Assembly (NCBI GenBank): GCA_025454405.1
Contig: JALOON010000002.1
Coordinates: 62,001 to 126,000, forward strand
Direction: 5' to 3'
From: Oscillatoriaceae cyanobacterium Prado104
GTDB taxonomy: Bacteria > Cyanobacteriota > Cyanobacteriia > Cyanobacteriales > Microcoleaceae
Length of the DNA: 64,000 nt
In this document: piece by piece, positions 9,700 through 18,700 of the stretch
Position numbering within the stretch: the stretch's first letter is position 1
Layout: each line of letters starts with the position of its first letter
Program-made: the position numbers and the translations under genes
The notes under the pieces: generated by a model
What the model saw: only the letters and a program-made list of their open reading frames with translations
The model's database searches: none
What the model was told of the DNA's origin: nothing

Positions 9700-11003
9700 C
9701 GCGATCGGATCGGCAATCTTTGTGAAATAGTATCTGCAGGCACACCGTATCGATTTGCTGCTGCTGCCATTTTCAGTGATAGCAACTCCAAATCGCCACG
9801 CTCGAGGGAATCAGTAGGTTTCGATACTGGCTTAAAATCCAGTGCTTTAATAACTTCGGCTGCAACTGCACGAGCTAATAATGGCGGGACAGAATTCCCA
9901 ATTTGTCGAAATCCATGCCATTTAGTTGCGTGAAATCGGAACCAATCTGGGTAGGAATGCAATCTCGCAGCTTCCCGTACCGTGATGCATCGAGGAATAA
10001 AAGGATGGATGGGACGAGGTGATGTAAATGCACCGTGATTGCTGGCGGTTCCAGCTCGCAATGTATTGCAAACTCCATTGGGGTCGAGTTTTAAAAATCG
10101 ACTGATCGGTTCAGTATTTCCCGGTAAAGTTGCCTCAAATCGCTGAATTGACTCCAAAGTATGTTTTGTTCGCAAGCTAGAAGTTAGAAGCTTTTTATCG
10201 TATTGGCGCGGATAAGAATAGTCTCCATTATCCAGCGAACAATCTCGTAACTTTTCACCGTATTTGCTAGCTTTAGTGAATTTGGCTTGTACAGAATCTT
10301 GGTAATTCAGTTGTGGATAATTGTCGGCTTCTGGTAAGTCCTGCAAAGCATCCCAAACGTTGGGACTATCTGGAAGTTGCGAGAGTTTTTTATCAATTTT
10401 TTTTGTCAACCCTCCGCCCGCAGGCTTAGTAATCGGTTGGGGATATTGGGGAAGGGGCAAACCGATCCGGCATCCGATGAGAAATAGTCGTTCGCGATTC
10501 TGAGGAACGCCATAACAAGCTGCATTCAGAACTTGATACGGTTGAACGATATCGTAGCCGTTATATTCAAACTTGCTAATAAGTTCTGTGATAAATTGTT
10601 TGTGCTTCCCGATCGCCATTCCTTTAACATTTTCCATGACAAAGTATTTAGGTTTAATTTCATCTATCAGGCGTAAAAAATGGAAGACCAGGGAATTTCT
10701 CGGATCGTCCAGAACGCGCTTGCCGATGAGAGAAAATCCCTGACAGGGCGGCCCGCCAAAAACAACATCAACTTCTCGATCGCCGATGCCTGAAAATGAC
10801 CGAATTTCCTCTCCGGTTAACTCAGTTACACTTTTACAAATTACCTTACAGTTGGGAAAATTATACTCGTGGGTCGCACAGTGAATTGGATCGATTTCTA
10901 CCGCCGCCAATACATCAAAACCTGCTTGATCGAATCCCAAACTCAAGCCACCTGCACCTGCAAATAAATCGATACCGATCGGCCTCACAAACAACCTCCA
11001 CAT
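9687..11003 (-). CDS. DNA (cytosine-5) methyltransferase
   Basis: This 438-residue C5 methyltransferase transfers methyl from SAM to cytosine in DNA. Motif I (IDLFAGAGGLSLGF, residues 11-24), the catalytic PCQ motif IV (GGPPCQGFSLIG, Cys87), ENVKG motif VI (Glu124), QNRERLFLIG motif VIII, and motifs IX-X (RQIGNSVPPLLARAVAAEVI) appear in canonical order. A target-recognition region of roughly 140 residues lies between VIII and IX. No restriction endonuclease is adjacent, so it looks like an orphan. Cyanobacteria commonly carry a C5 enzyme acting on CGATCG, the HIP1 core, which is abundant here. That target is my inference and is not readable from the motifs. A small frame overlaps its 3' end. 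It lies between two genes of a likely peptide transporter. Confidence 0.95.
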   Translation of the reverse strand: MWRLFVRPIGIDLFAGAGGLSLGFDQAGFDVLAAVEIDPIHCATHEYNFPNCKVICKSVTELTGEEIRSFSGIGDREVDVVFGGPPCQGFSLIGKRVLDDPRNSLVFHFLRLIDEIKPKYFVMENVKGMAIGKHKQFITELISKFEYNGYDIVQPYQVLNAACYGVPQNRERLFLIGCRIGLPLPQYPQPITKPAGGGLTKKIDKKLSQLPDSPNVWDALQDLPEADNYPQLNYQDSVQAKFTKASKYGEKLRDCSLDNGDYSYPRQYDKKLLTSSLRTKHTLESIQRFEATLPGNTEPISRFLKLDPNGVCNTLRAGTASNHGAFTSPRPIHPFIPRCITVREAARLHSYPDWFRFHATKWHGFRQIGNSVPPLLARAVAAEVIKALDFKPVSKPTDSLERGDLELLSLKMAAAANRYGVPADTISQRLPIRSRCLS

Positions 11004-11079
11004 TTATCTACAAAATCAATCTTTAGTTTAACTCAATTGCGATCGAACTCCAAACAATTCTCGATCGAGCGCAACCATT

Positions 11080-11622
11080 TTACAAATTTGCCAAAATTCG
11101 ATCGACTGTTTCTTCTACTGTTAGATTGCTGGAATCCAGCCAGTAGCCTATATGGGGAGTTTCGGTGCGGAGGATGCGATCGAACGCATCAACTATTGCT
11201 TGATTAGCATATCCTGTTTTCGATCGCGCCGCATCCCGTGCCGCGACAACTTCTGCCCGAGGACACAAAACAATTACAGACAAAAATACATCATAGAAAC
11301 TGGCAACTACCTCAGCCAGCGTCGGACCAATAATGATATCTTGATAGACAACGGTGAAACCAGCTTGAAGATATTGTCGCGCTACCATTGCTGCCAAACG
11401 ATATCGCAGTTCAAGCTGTTGGTATGCCTCTGCTGATAAATTTAACGTCATTTCTGCTTGCCCGTTGACGATCGCGCGACGAAAGATATCTCCCCGAAGG
11501 TGGACGCTTTTAGGCAACCTTTCGGCAAGAGATTGGGCAACAGTTGATTTTCCAGCAGCCATGTTGCCGGTAATCAAAATAATTTGTGGCTGACGATTTG
11601 CAGGTTGTCGATCGTTGTTCAT
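11080..11622 (-). CDS. P-loop kinase-like AAA_33 ATPase
   Basis: This 180-residue soluble protein has a Walker A motif GNMAAGKST (residues 19-27) after beta strand IILIT, and a short lid-like region with paired arginines (AARDAARSKTG), in the manner of chloramphenicol phosphotransferase or gluconate-kinase-type P-loop kinases. The phosphate acceptor is unknown. It lies immediately upstream of the methyltransferase on the same strand (76-bp gap), so the two may be co-transcribed, but a functional link is not evident. Confidence 0.8.
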   Translation of the reverse strand: MNNDRQPANRQPQIILITGNMAAGKSTVAQSLAERLPKSVHLRGDIFRRAIVNGQAEMTLNLSAEAYQQLELRYRLAAMVARQYLQAGFTVVYQDIIIGPTLAEVVASFYDVFLSVIVLCPRAEVVAARDAARSKTGYANQAIVDAFDRILRTETPHIGYWLDSSNLTVEETVDRILANL

Positions 11623-11706
11623 ACAGTTTGTTACTGATTCAAGACTCCAGTTGCAAACATCAGTTTAGCCTTTGATGCTGACTGAAGTCCTCACTACAAA
11701 CCAAAT

Positions 11707-13365
11707 CTATAATTTACTGATTTCCTCAAAAGACTCCGACCCCAAAGGACTCGGAATCCAACCCCCAAGATTCTTGCGTTTCCCTAAAAGCGGCTGCGAA
11801 TGAACTATTGGCAAACGCACAGCTTCTTCATGCAAAATCTGGCTGACTTCCTGATAAATTTTAGCCCTTACAGCCTTATCCCCAGTCGCTCTACCCCGAT
11901 CTAAAAGTTCGATAACTTTGGGATTTTTCCAATTACCCAAATCTGCCGTCGCACCTGGTCCAAAGTGAGGATAATAGAAATTATCCGGGTCGCCGTAATC
12001 GCCAGTCCAGCCCAGCATAAAAGATTGAAAACCGGGTGATTTCAGTCGATCGGCCAAATAAGCCGACCAATCTTTTGTTAGCAATTTTACCCGAATGCCG
12101 ATCGCGCTTAAATCCGCAGCAAAAGCCTCAGCAATCGGCTTCGGTGTGGGAAAATAAGGACGGCTCACGGGCATATACCACAAATCTAAATCGAAACCGT
12201 TCGGATAACCGGCTTTTGCCAATGTTGCTTTAGCTTGCTGCGGGTTAAATTCGTAATCTTTCACTGTTTCCGATTCCGCCCAATTCAGTACGGGCGGCAC
12301 AAATTGCGAATCATGTTTTCCGAGTTCTCCCCAAAAAGCTTTAACGATTTCTTGCTTGTTAATTGCTTGCGCGATCGCCCGCCTTACCTCGACTTTTCCT
12401 AAAGGTTCGTAACTCGGATTGAGCGCTAAATAACCGACATTAAAAGCCGGACGCAACACAGCTTCTAAATTAGCATCTGCCTGAATTTCTTTCAACTGAT
12501 CCGGAGTTAGATCGACAGTAAAATCGAGTTGTCCGGCTTTCAATTGAGCCAAACGCGCCGCCGGATCTTCCACAAAACGCATCACCAATCGATCGACTTT
12601 CGGCGTGCCATTTTTCCAATAATTCGGATTTTTTTCCAAAACTATGCGATCGCCCGATCGCCATTCTTTAAACACAAAAGGTCCCGTACCCACCGCCACT
12701 GCACCCGGAGTACCGTACTTAGCGCCAGCTTGTTTCACCGCCGCCGGACTCGCTATCCCAAAATAACCGGAACCGATCGCCGAAGGAAAAGCAGCAAAAG
12801 GTCGATCTAACACGAATCTAATCGTAGATTTATCTACAACTACTACATCTTTTACTAGCGAATTTTTTTCGCCCTTAAATCCGCCAAAAAAATCTTTCCA
12901 AATTTGATAAGTCTTGCCAGCTTCTCGAAAACCGTTAGGATTTTTGGCATCCCACCAGCGATCGACATTAAACTTAACTGCTGCCGCATCAAAATCTGTA
13001 CCGTCGTGAAACTTCACCCCGGAACGCAATTTAAAAGTCCAAGTTTTACCATCTTTGGAACTCGACCATTCAGTAGCCAAACTCGGTTCAATTTCGACAG
13101 TACCCGGTTTAGTATCAGTCAAGCGATTGTAAATTTGGTCGATCGCAATTACGGAATTGCCATCAGTAATATTTCCCGATTCCAGATTGACAGGTTGCCC
13201 GCCCGCGCCGTAGACTAAAGCTCCAGCCGGAACCGCAGCCGGAGTTGTCGGAGTTGGAGAATTATTGCTAGTAGTATTTGAGGGAACGCCACAATTTGAT
13301 AAAATTATAGCTATCCCAAAAACTATCCCTAATAAAACCAAACGCCAATATTTTCCTAATCTCAT
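11707..13365 (-). CDS. ABC transporter substrate-binding lipoprotein, family 5 (DppA/OppA type)
   Basis: This 552-residue binding protein has a lipoprotein signal: a hydrophobic stretch (LVLLGIVFGIAIIL) and lipobox ending at Cys25 (SNC), then a low-complexity Thr/Pro/Asn tether before the SBP_bac_5 domain. Family features include the VxxDxTxxxFxLxxxVKFHDGTDF stretch (about residues 140-162) and a C-terminal LPIVHSQPLLGKRKNLGGW. GGGAG-type Shine-Dalgarno sequence (GGGAG, 8 nt) precedes the ATG. It would deliver peptide or a similar ligand to the permease at 8372-9382. Both are on the minus strand with two unrelated genes between, an arrangement suggesting insertion or rearrangement inside an ancestral dpp-like operon. 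Confidence 0.92.
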   Translation of the reverse strand: MRLGKYWRLVLLGIVFGIAIILSNCGVPSNTTSNNSPTPTTPAAVPAGALVYGAGGQPVNLESGNITDGNSVIAIDQIYNRLTDTKPGTVEIEPSLATEWSSSKDGKTWTFKLRSGVKFHDGTDFDAAAVKFNVDRWWDAKNPNGFREAGKTYQIWKDFFGGFKGEKNSLVKDVVVVDKSTIRFVLDRPFAAFPSAIGSGYFGIASPAAVKQAGAKYGTPGAVAVGTGPFVFKEWRSGDRIVLEKNPNYWKNGTPKVDRLVMRFVEDPAARLAQLKAGQLDFTVDLTPDQLKEIQADANLEAVLRPAFNVGYLALNPSYEPLGKVEVRRAIAQAINKQEIVKAFWGELGKHDSQFVPPVLNWAESETVKDYEFNPQQAKATLAKAGYPNGFDLDLWYMPVSRPYFPTPKPIAEAFAADLSAIGIRVKLLTKDWSAYLADRLKSPGFQSFMLGWTGDYGDPDNFYYPHFGPGATADLGNWKNPKVIELLDRGRATGDKAVRAKIYQEVSQILHEEAVRLPIVHSQPLLGKRKNLGGWIPSPLGSESFEEISKL

Positions 13366-13493
13366 TTTAATATCTCCCGTTTAATAGCAAGCTGCACTCA
13401 TCCGAGCGATTGGTAATCCTCATTTACTCTTGTTTCTGCGAGTTCTGCACCCTCTACGGTTCATTTTATTGAAGCTCTAAAATATGGAACAAA

Positions 13494-13562
13494 TCGATGA
13501 TATCATGTTGGAGGTGGCAGGAATTTGCGATCGCGATCGAGTCACAGTCGGCGGTATCGCGT
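13494..13562 (+). pseudogene. Remnant of the saccharopine-dehydrogenase-like gene
   Basis: In one frame this stretch reads [20 protein letters not shown]. The intact gene at 14143-15162 carries [20 protein letters not shown] at nt 14870-14935. The DNA matches over about 64 bases with roughly ten substitutions. Flanking sequence does not match. It is an isolated fragment of about 23 codons left by a partial duplication upstream of the full gene. Confidence 0.75.
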
Positions 13563-13675
13563 CCCCAATCGCTGGGGAAACTAATTGCATGGAAACAAAA
13601 CAGAAGCTTCAGCGAGTCGATCGCTAGTTTTTCTTTCCACTACTTGGGAAAACTAATTGGAGCGAAATATATCTC

Positions 13676-13900
13676 ATGGATCTTAATCTAATTGCTAAAA
13701 TAGTAATATTATCTGTATCAATACCTTGTATTTTATACATTGCTTACGCCGCGAAAGTAGCCCTCAATCTTAACCTTAATATATTCGGTCCAGGTCACAC
13801 TCCTGCTAAGTTAGAAAAAATCTCCGGTGGACTTATTAAGTGTAAGTGGTTCCCTAATGCTCACCACTGCCCCGGAAACGATCGTGTTAATAAAACATAG
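13676..13900 (+). CDS. Possible small membrane-anchored protein, unknown
   Basis: A 74-residue frame begins MDLNLIAKIVILSVSIPC, with one membrane segment (about residues 7-27) and a basic, Cys/His-containing tail (KCKWFPNAHHCPG). GGAG lies about 12 nt before the ATG. Coding is uncertain: the surrounding 780-bp gap also holds a gene fragment and repetitive sequence. I do not recognise a family. Confidence 0.35.
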   Translation: MDLNLIAKIVILSVSIPCILYIAYAAKVALNLNLNIFGPGHTPAKLEKISGGLIKCKWFPNAHHCPGNDRVNKT

Positions 13901-14142
13901 CAACCGCCACAATCGATCGCGGACATAAATAACCTCATGAATAGATCCCCAACCCCGCGATCGATAAACCGAACGCTTCGAGCAATTCTCCACATATCAC
14001 TATGCTCTCCCCTCTGCGAACTCTGCGTTCTCTGCGGTTCATTTAATAAATTTTATATTAAAATCAAACAGAATCTAAATATATTTCTCACAGGTCCCAG
14101 ATTGACCGATAATAAAAAATTGTCCAATATCAATAAAGTCCC

Positions 14143-15162
14143 GTGAATACAGAACAAGTTACAGATTTAATTAACAACCCAATTCGCGTCGGCGTGCTGG
14201 GCTACGGCGGACTCGGTCAAGCAGCAGCCCGATTGCTCGCTCCCAAACGCGAAATGCTCTGGGTAGCAGCCGCCGACCAAAAAGGTTATGCTTATGCTCC
14301 AGCGGGCTTAAATCCCAAACAATGCCAGGAAATTTACAAAGCTCAAGGTTCGTTAGGTTATTTAGAACCTGGGGGAATCTCGAGCGATCGCAGCATTGAA
14401 GAACTGATCCAAAAAGCAGGTAATAATGTAAATGGCTACTTCCTAGCTTTGCCAAACCTGCCTAACACTTTTATGGCATCTGTCGCCAAACAATTTATCA
14501 AATCAGGCTGGCAGGGAGTATTAGTAGATGCCATCAAACGTACTAGTGCAGTCGAGCAACTTTTAGAAATAAAAGACGAACTTCAAGCAGCAGGAATTAC
14601 CTACATGACAGGTTGCGGTGCAACCCCTGGCTTGCTAACGGCGGCAGCAGCCCTAGCAGCCCAAAGTTACGCAGAAATTCACAGCGTCAAAATCACCTTT
14701 GGCGTCGGCATTGCCAATTGGGAAGCTTATCGGGCTACCATCCGCGAAGACATCGCTCATTTGCCCGGTTATGACGTAGCAAAAGCTCAAGCAATGACCG
14801 ATGCAGAAGTGGAAGCATTGTTAGATACCACAGGCGGTTTGTTGAAGTTAGAAAACATGGAACACGCCGACGATATCATGTTAGAATTAGCGGGAATTTG
14901 CCCGCGCGATCGAGTCACAGTCGGTGGCATCGTCGATACCCGAAATCCGAAAAAGCCCCTGAGTACCAACGTTCAAATTACCGGCCGTACCTTCGAGGGC
15001 AAAATTTCCACTCACACCTTTACCTTAGGCGATGAAACGAGCATGGCGGCTAACGTTTGCGGCCCCGCTTTCGGCTATCTCAAAGCAGGTGTAATGCTCC
15101 ATAACAAAGGCATTTACGGCTTATTTACTAGCGCTGAAATCATGCCGCAATTCGTGCGTTAA
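14143..15162 (+). CDS. Saccharopine-dehydrogenase-like NAD(P)-binding oxidoreductase
   Basis: This is a 339-residue cytosolic Rossmann-fold protein. The dinucleotide motif [13 protein letters not shown] is at residues 18-30, and the central [14 protein letters not shown] loop resembles saccharopine dehydrogenase/reductase relatives annotated in many cyanobacteria. Start: GTG at 14143, because no in-frame ATG precedes the Rossmann strand; the Shine-Dalgarno element is weak. The substrate is unknown; since cyanobacteria make lysine by the diaminopimelate route, true saccharopine metabolism is unlikely, and related enzymes have been linked to amino-acid or polyamine condensations. A decayed fragment of this gene lies at 13494-13562. 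Confidence 0.85.
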   Translation: MNTEQVTDLINNPIRVGVLGYGGLGQAAARLLAPKREMLWVAAADQKGYAYAPAGLNPKQCQEIYKAQGSLGYLEPGGISSDRSIEELIQKAGNNVNGYFLALPNLPNTFMASVAKQFIKSGWQGVLVDAIKRTSAVEQLLEIKDELQAAGITYMTGCGATPGLLTAAAALAAQSYAEIHSVKITFGVGIANWEAYRATIREDIAHLPGYDVAKAQAMTDAEVEALLDTTGGLLKLENMEHADDIMLELAGICPRDRVTVGGIVDTRNPKKPLSTNVQITGRTFEGKISTHTFTLGDETSMAANVCGPAFGYLKAGVMLHNKGIYGLFTSAEIMPQFVR

Positions 15163-15202
15163 TTGTCTGTAATAGTAAGGTGCGCAATGCGCACCCTACA
15201 TA

Positions 15203-15325
15203 TCATGTCCGGTCGATTACCATAACAAAAACTGTTTGTAGTGCGGACTTAAGTCCGCAGCATTTTGCGGACTTAAGTCCGCACTACGAACTAATATTCT
15301 TGCGATCGATATGTACAGAAAGATA
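15203..15325. repeat. MITE-like element, copy 1 (TCATGTCCG end, GTAGTGCGGACTTAAGTCCGC core)
   Basis: The left end TCATGTCCGGTCGATTACC preceded by TA matches the copy at 40954-41091. The core is a long hairpin: a palindrome of GTAGTGCGGACTTAAGTCCGC and its inverse separated by AGCATTT. The right end is eroded (GCGATCGATATGTACA). The region lies between the oxidoreductase gene and the truncated gene at 15472. Three related copies occur in this window. Confidence 0.75.
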
Positions 15326-15471
15326 GTCACTAAAAAAATGATAATAATTGAGATTTTTGATGTTTAACTAGATCGCTGTTAAACTGTATTAATTGGTTTA
15401 CTAAAAATTGCTTTCGAGCCGAATAATAATCAGTAACACTCTTATTAACTAAAACCTGGAGACAAGTAATC

Positions 15472-15714
15472 ATGGCAGAAGTTGAAGTTATTGTAGAGAG
15501 TTTGTGGGAACTGGATGAGGAGCAGCTACAAGCTCAGCTAGGTTCTCGCGCACAAGCTATAGAGGATGATATTGCTGGACGTGTTTTATCTGGAAACGAG
15601 ATAGTTTTTTGTCCAGTCTGGTCGAGGTGGAAGCTCACCATTCTTAATGTCTTCGCGCCACTCAGAATCGGACTTGCGCGAGACTTCAGGCATCTCAAAT
15701 TCGTAATGACTTAG
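15472..15714 (+). pseudogene. 5' end of a truncated gene, overrun by the CHAT gene's 3' end
   Basis: The first ~40 codons (MAEVEVIVESLWELDEEQL... through AIEDDIAGRVLSG) look genuinely coding: acidic, helical, and preceded by TGGAG at 11 nt from the ATG. From about 15586 the frame runs antisense through the 3' end of the CHAT-DUF3160 gene, so residues after ~40 are only complement of that gene. The natural gene was probably cut when the neighbouring block was inserted or rearranged. I do not recognise the N-terminal segment with certainty; short helical N-termini of this sort occur next to caspase or CHAT effectors in cyanobacteria, which is inference only. Confidence 0.6.
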
Positions 15715-18700
15715 CACAGGGCCTGCATAGATCATCTTGTCATCACCGTTGTCTACCGCAATCATCAACATATCGACATTACCTACGCCCTGGTGAAGCA
15801 CGTTGGCGGGTTCCACATTTGTGTGGACATCCGCGACAATCGCATCCCATTCATCAGAATCCTGACGATTCTTATAGAAAAGGCTGGGATACCAACCGTA
15901 GTAAAATGGCCCCCCCGACATATTATTGATTTCAACAATATCTTTCAAAAATTTACTTTCCTCCTCAGTAAGTTTCTCTTGTGCGAGTTCCTTGACCGCA
16001 ATTTTCTTCAGAATAGCTAACGTTTGAGCGAAGTTTTGAAAATGCTCGGCTTGTTTTTTCTGTATGTCTTTAAAACGTTCCGGGAATGGAGTTTTTTCAA
16101 TCAAATCTGCTGCAAGTACCCCCATTTTCTCAAAGCGTTCCCAGAATTCGCGGCGAGGTTCTACGAACCCTGCTGGATACTCGCACATAAAGCCTGAGTA
16201 GGACTGTTTAGCATACAGAATTGTGTCGTGACGCAACTGTGTCCAAGAAGCCAGTTGTGTGTTAACAGTCTTCATTGCCCATGCACGAGTCCGCATCACC
16301 TCGGGATATTTCACATCTATCGTGGGTGCAGAGAGTTGGCGCAAAGTTGCTAGCCAGTTCATGTAGATGTTTTCTTCCCAAACAACCTCATCCTGCCCAT
16401 CGATTACATTCCTTACCGCTGCTAAGTTGTGCTGGTAATTCAGTCCATCTCTCAACTTATTTCCTGCGGTGTCGGCGATTCGCTCAACAATGTCTGGCAC
16501 TACTTGGTTGTTCCCCAATACGGCGAAGGCAACATCTAAACAAGTAGGCACTAGACGAGAAACTTTCTTATCATCCCATAGAATCTCGTCAGCAACTACT
16601 TTAGAAGTAGCCCAGCTATCTAAAACAAACTTTTGACCGAGAACAGTGAACGATCGCGGTAATTGAATCTTTTCCGTTCCTTGTGGTGATTTGTAAGAGT
16701 CGCTACGTATCCCTTGAACTCCGACTTCAAGAGTCAAGATATCTGATTGCAGCTTCTCCAGAGTTTCCACGTCTTTAATATCACCAGGGGATTTAATATT
16801 AGCTTTACTCAAAATGTCATCAAGCTGAGCAAAAGTCATTGAATCAGTTTTGCCCACAAATGTCTGAAGCATTTCATCAAATTGCTGCCACTGGTCAAAC
16901 TTACCAGACTGTTGGAGTAGATAGCAGAAAATCAACGCTGCACCGAGTTCTCGCGGTGAAGATTCTTCAGGTGTGCCAGCGATACGCAGGTCAACTCTGC
17001 CACACCACATCATGGCTTGAAAGTATCGCTGTAGAGGTTCGGAGTGTTCGTAATGCCCTCGAACTTTGAATTGAGAAAAGTCCATCTGGCGATTACGCCC
17101 GAAGAGAGTCAATTCTTGAAGTTGCTGCCGTTGCACTGCTGCCAGGGTTCCCTGTACGCGAGCATCCTGAATTAAGTGAGTCTTGACTGGTTCGCCTTTG
17201 AGTAAAGAACGAGCAACTGCTAAGAAGTAGTCGGCATCTTTCACACTCAAGCTCAGCACCCCATTTCCATATTTTAACCAACATTCAGAGATGCCATGAG
17301 CCATGCTTTCAAGAATCTCATCAAGGGATTGGGTTAAGTAAGTTTCCTCTAGTTCTTCAAGCATTGCATCATAGGATCTGTGCCAAGCATGAAGTATTGC
17401 ATCTGCTGACACAAAAACTGGTAAATCATTGTTATAAATCCTGTAGAACAACTGGGCAAAACTAGATGCCCCCAGACGTTCGCTAACCACAAAGCCATTC
17501 TTTTTGAAAACAGCAAGTTCTTCTGTATTGAGTGTAAAATCCTTGCTGCGCCAGTTTTTTGGATTGAGTTTATTGTTAACCTCCGGATCTAGGTTGAATT
17601 CGTCCCAGAACTTCGCAGTAGTTGGGTCATAACTGAGTTGAAGCAGATATTCAGCAGGAGTAGGATATTGTTCGGCAAATTCCTGTGGTGATATTTGCCC
17701 AATCTGCTGAAGTTCCTCATTGAACGCTTCTATGTAATTCAAAACATAACCCGCAGCTCTTGTAACTACCAACTTGCCTGTAGCTGAAAAGCTGAAAGCA
17801 CTGTTCGCTTCACCAATCAGGGTAAAGGCAGCCCAACTAATCGGGTTGGGATATGTTTTCATTGTGGTAAGCATGGCTTGCCGCAATGCCTGCGCTTTAT
17901 CTAAGTTGCGTTGCAGATTTTGATAAAACTCCTTCATTAGGAAAGCGGTAGCATCATCTGGTACTGACCACAGCGATACAATTACACTGGGAACACCTGC
18001 CGCAATCAACGATCGAGACAGCCCGATAACGCCATCCCCGGTTAATCTTCCTTGCCCGGTGTCACAGGCACTCAGCACAACTAACTCAGCATTGAGTTTG
18101 AATTCCAAAATTTCTGCTGCTGTTAGCAAACCGTCATCTGTTGCTGATGGTGCTAGGACGATCGCTCCTGGGACATCCTGTTTCCTGAAGTCTTCAAGCA
18201 ACCCGTGGGTAGCTAGGTGAATAATTCGTGAAGAGGACATCCGCTTGACAATGGCAACTTTAGTAGCTTCGTTGCCGATTAATGCCTTGGTGTTCAAGAG
18301 AGGAGCAATTGCTAGGGCTTCCGTTTCTGCACCAGGAAGAGGGTCTAACTTTTGAGGTTTTTGACCAACTTCAAATGAAATAGATGGCATGGTAGGATTG
18401 CCAACTACCAGCATATCTTTCCTAGCTACTGCTTGGACTCGTTCCTGCTGTTCGTGAGTTAGTTGTAGAACTTTGATTGAGGTAGCTGTGAGGATAGTGT
18501 GTTGCTCAATTAGATACTTACCTGACTGATTTTTGAGAGCTGGGAATGGAACTAGGAATAGTGGGCCTTGGGGAATAAAGATGACACGATCGCTGACATC
18601 TATGGGCAGAAGGTGAGCAATGGGTTCAATCAGGATGTTGTAAAGCTCGTGTACTCGCACTACACGCTCAGCCCGATCGACTTCAGCCTTACGATCGCCC

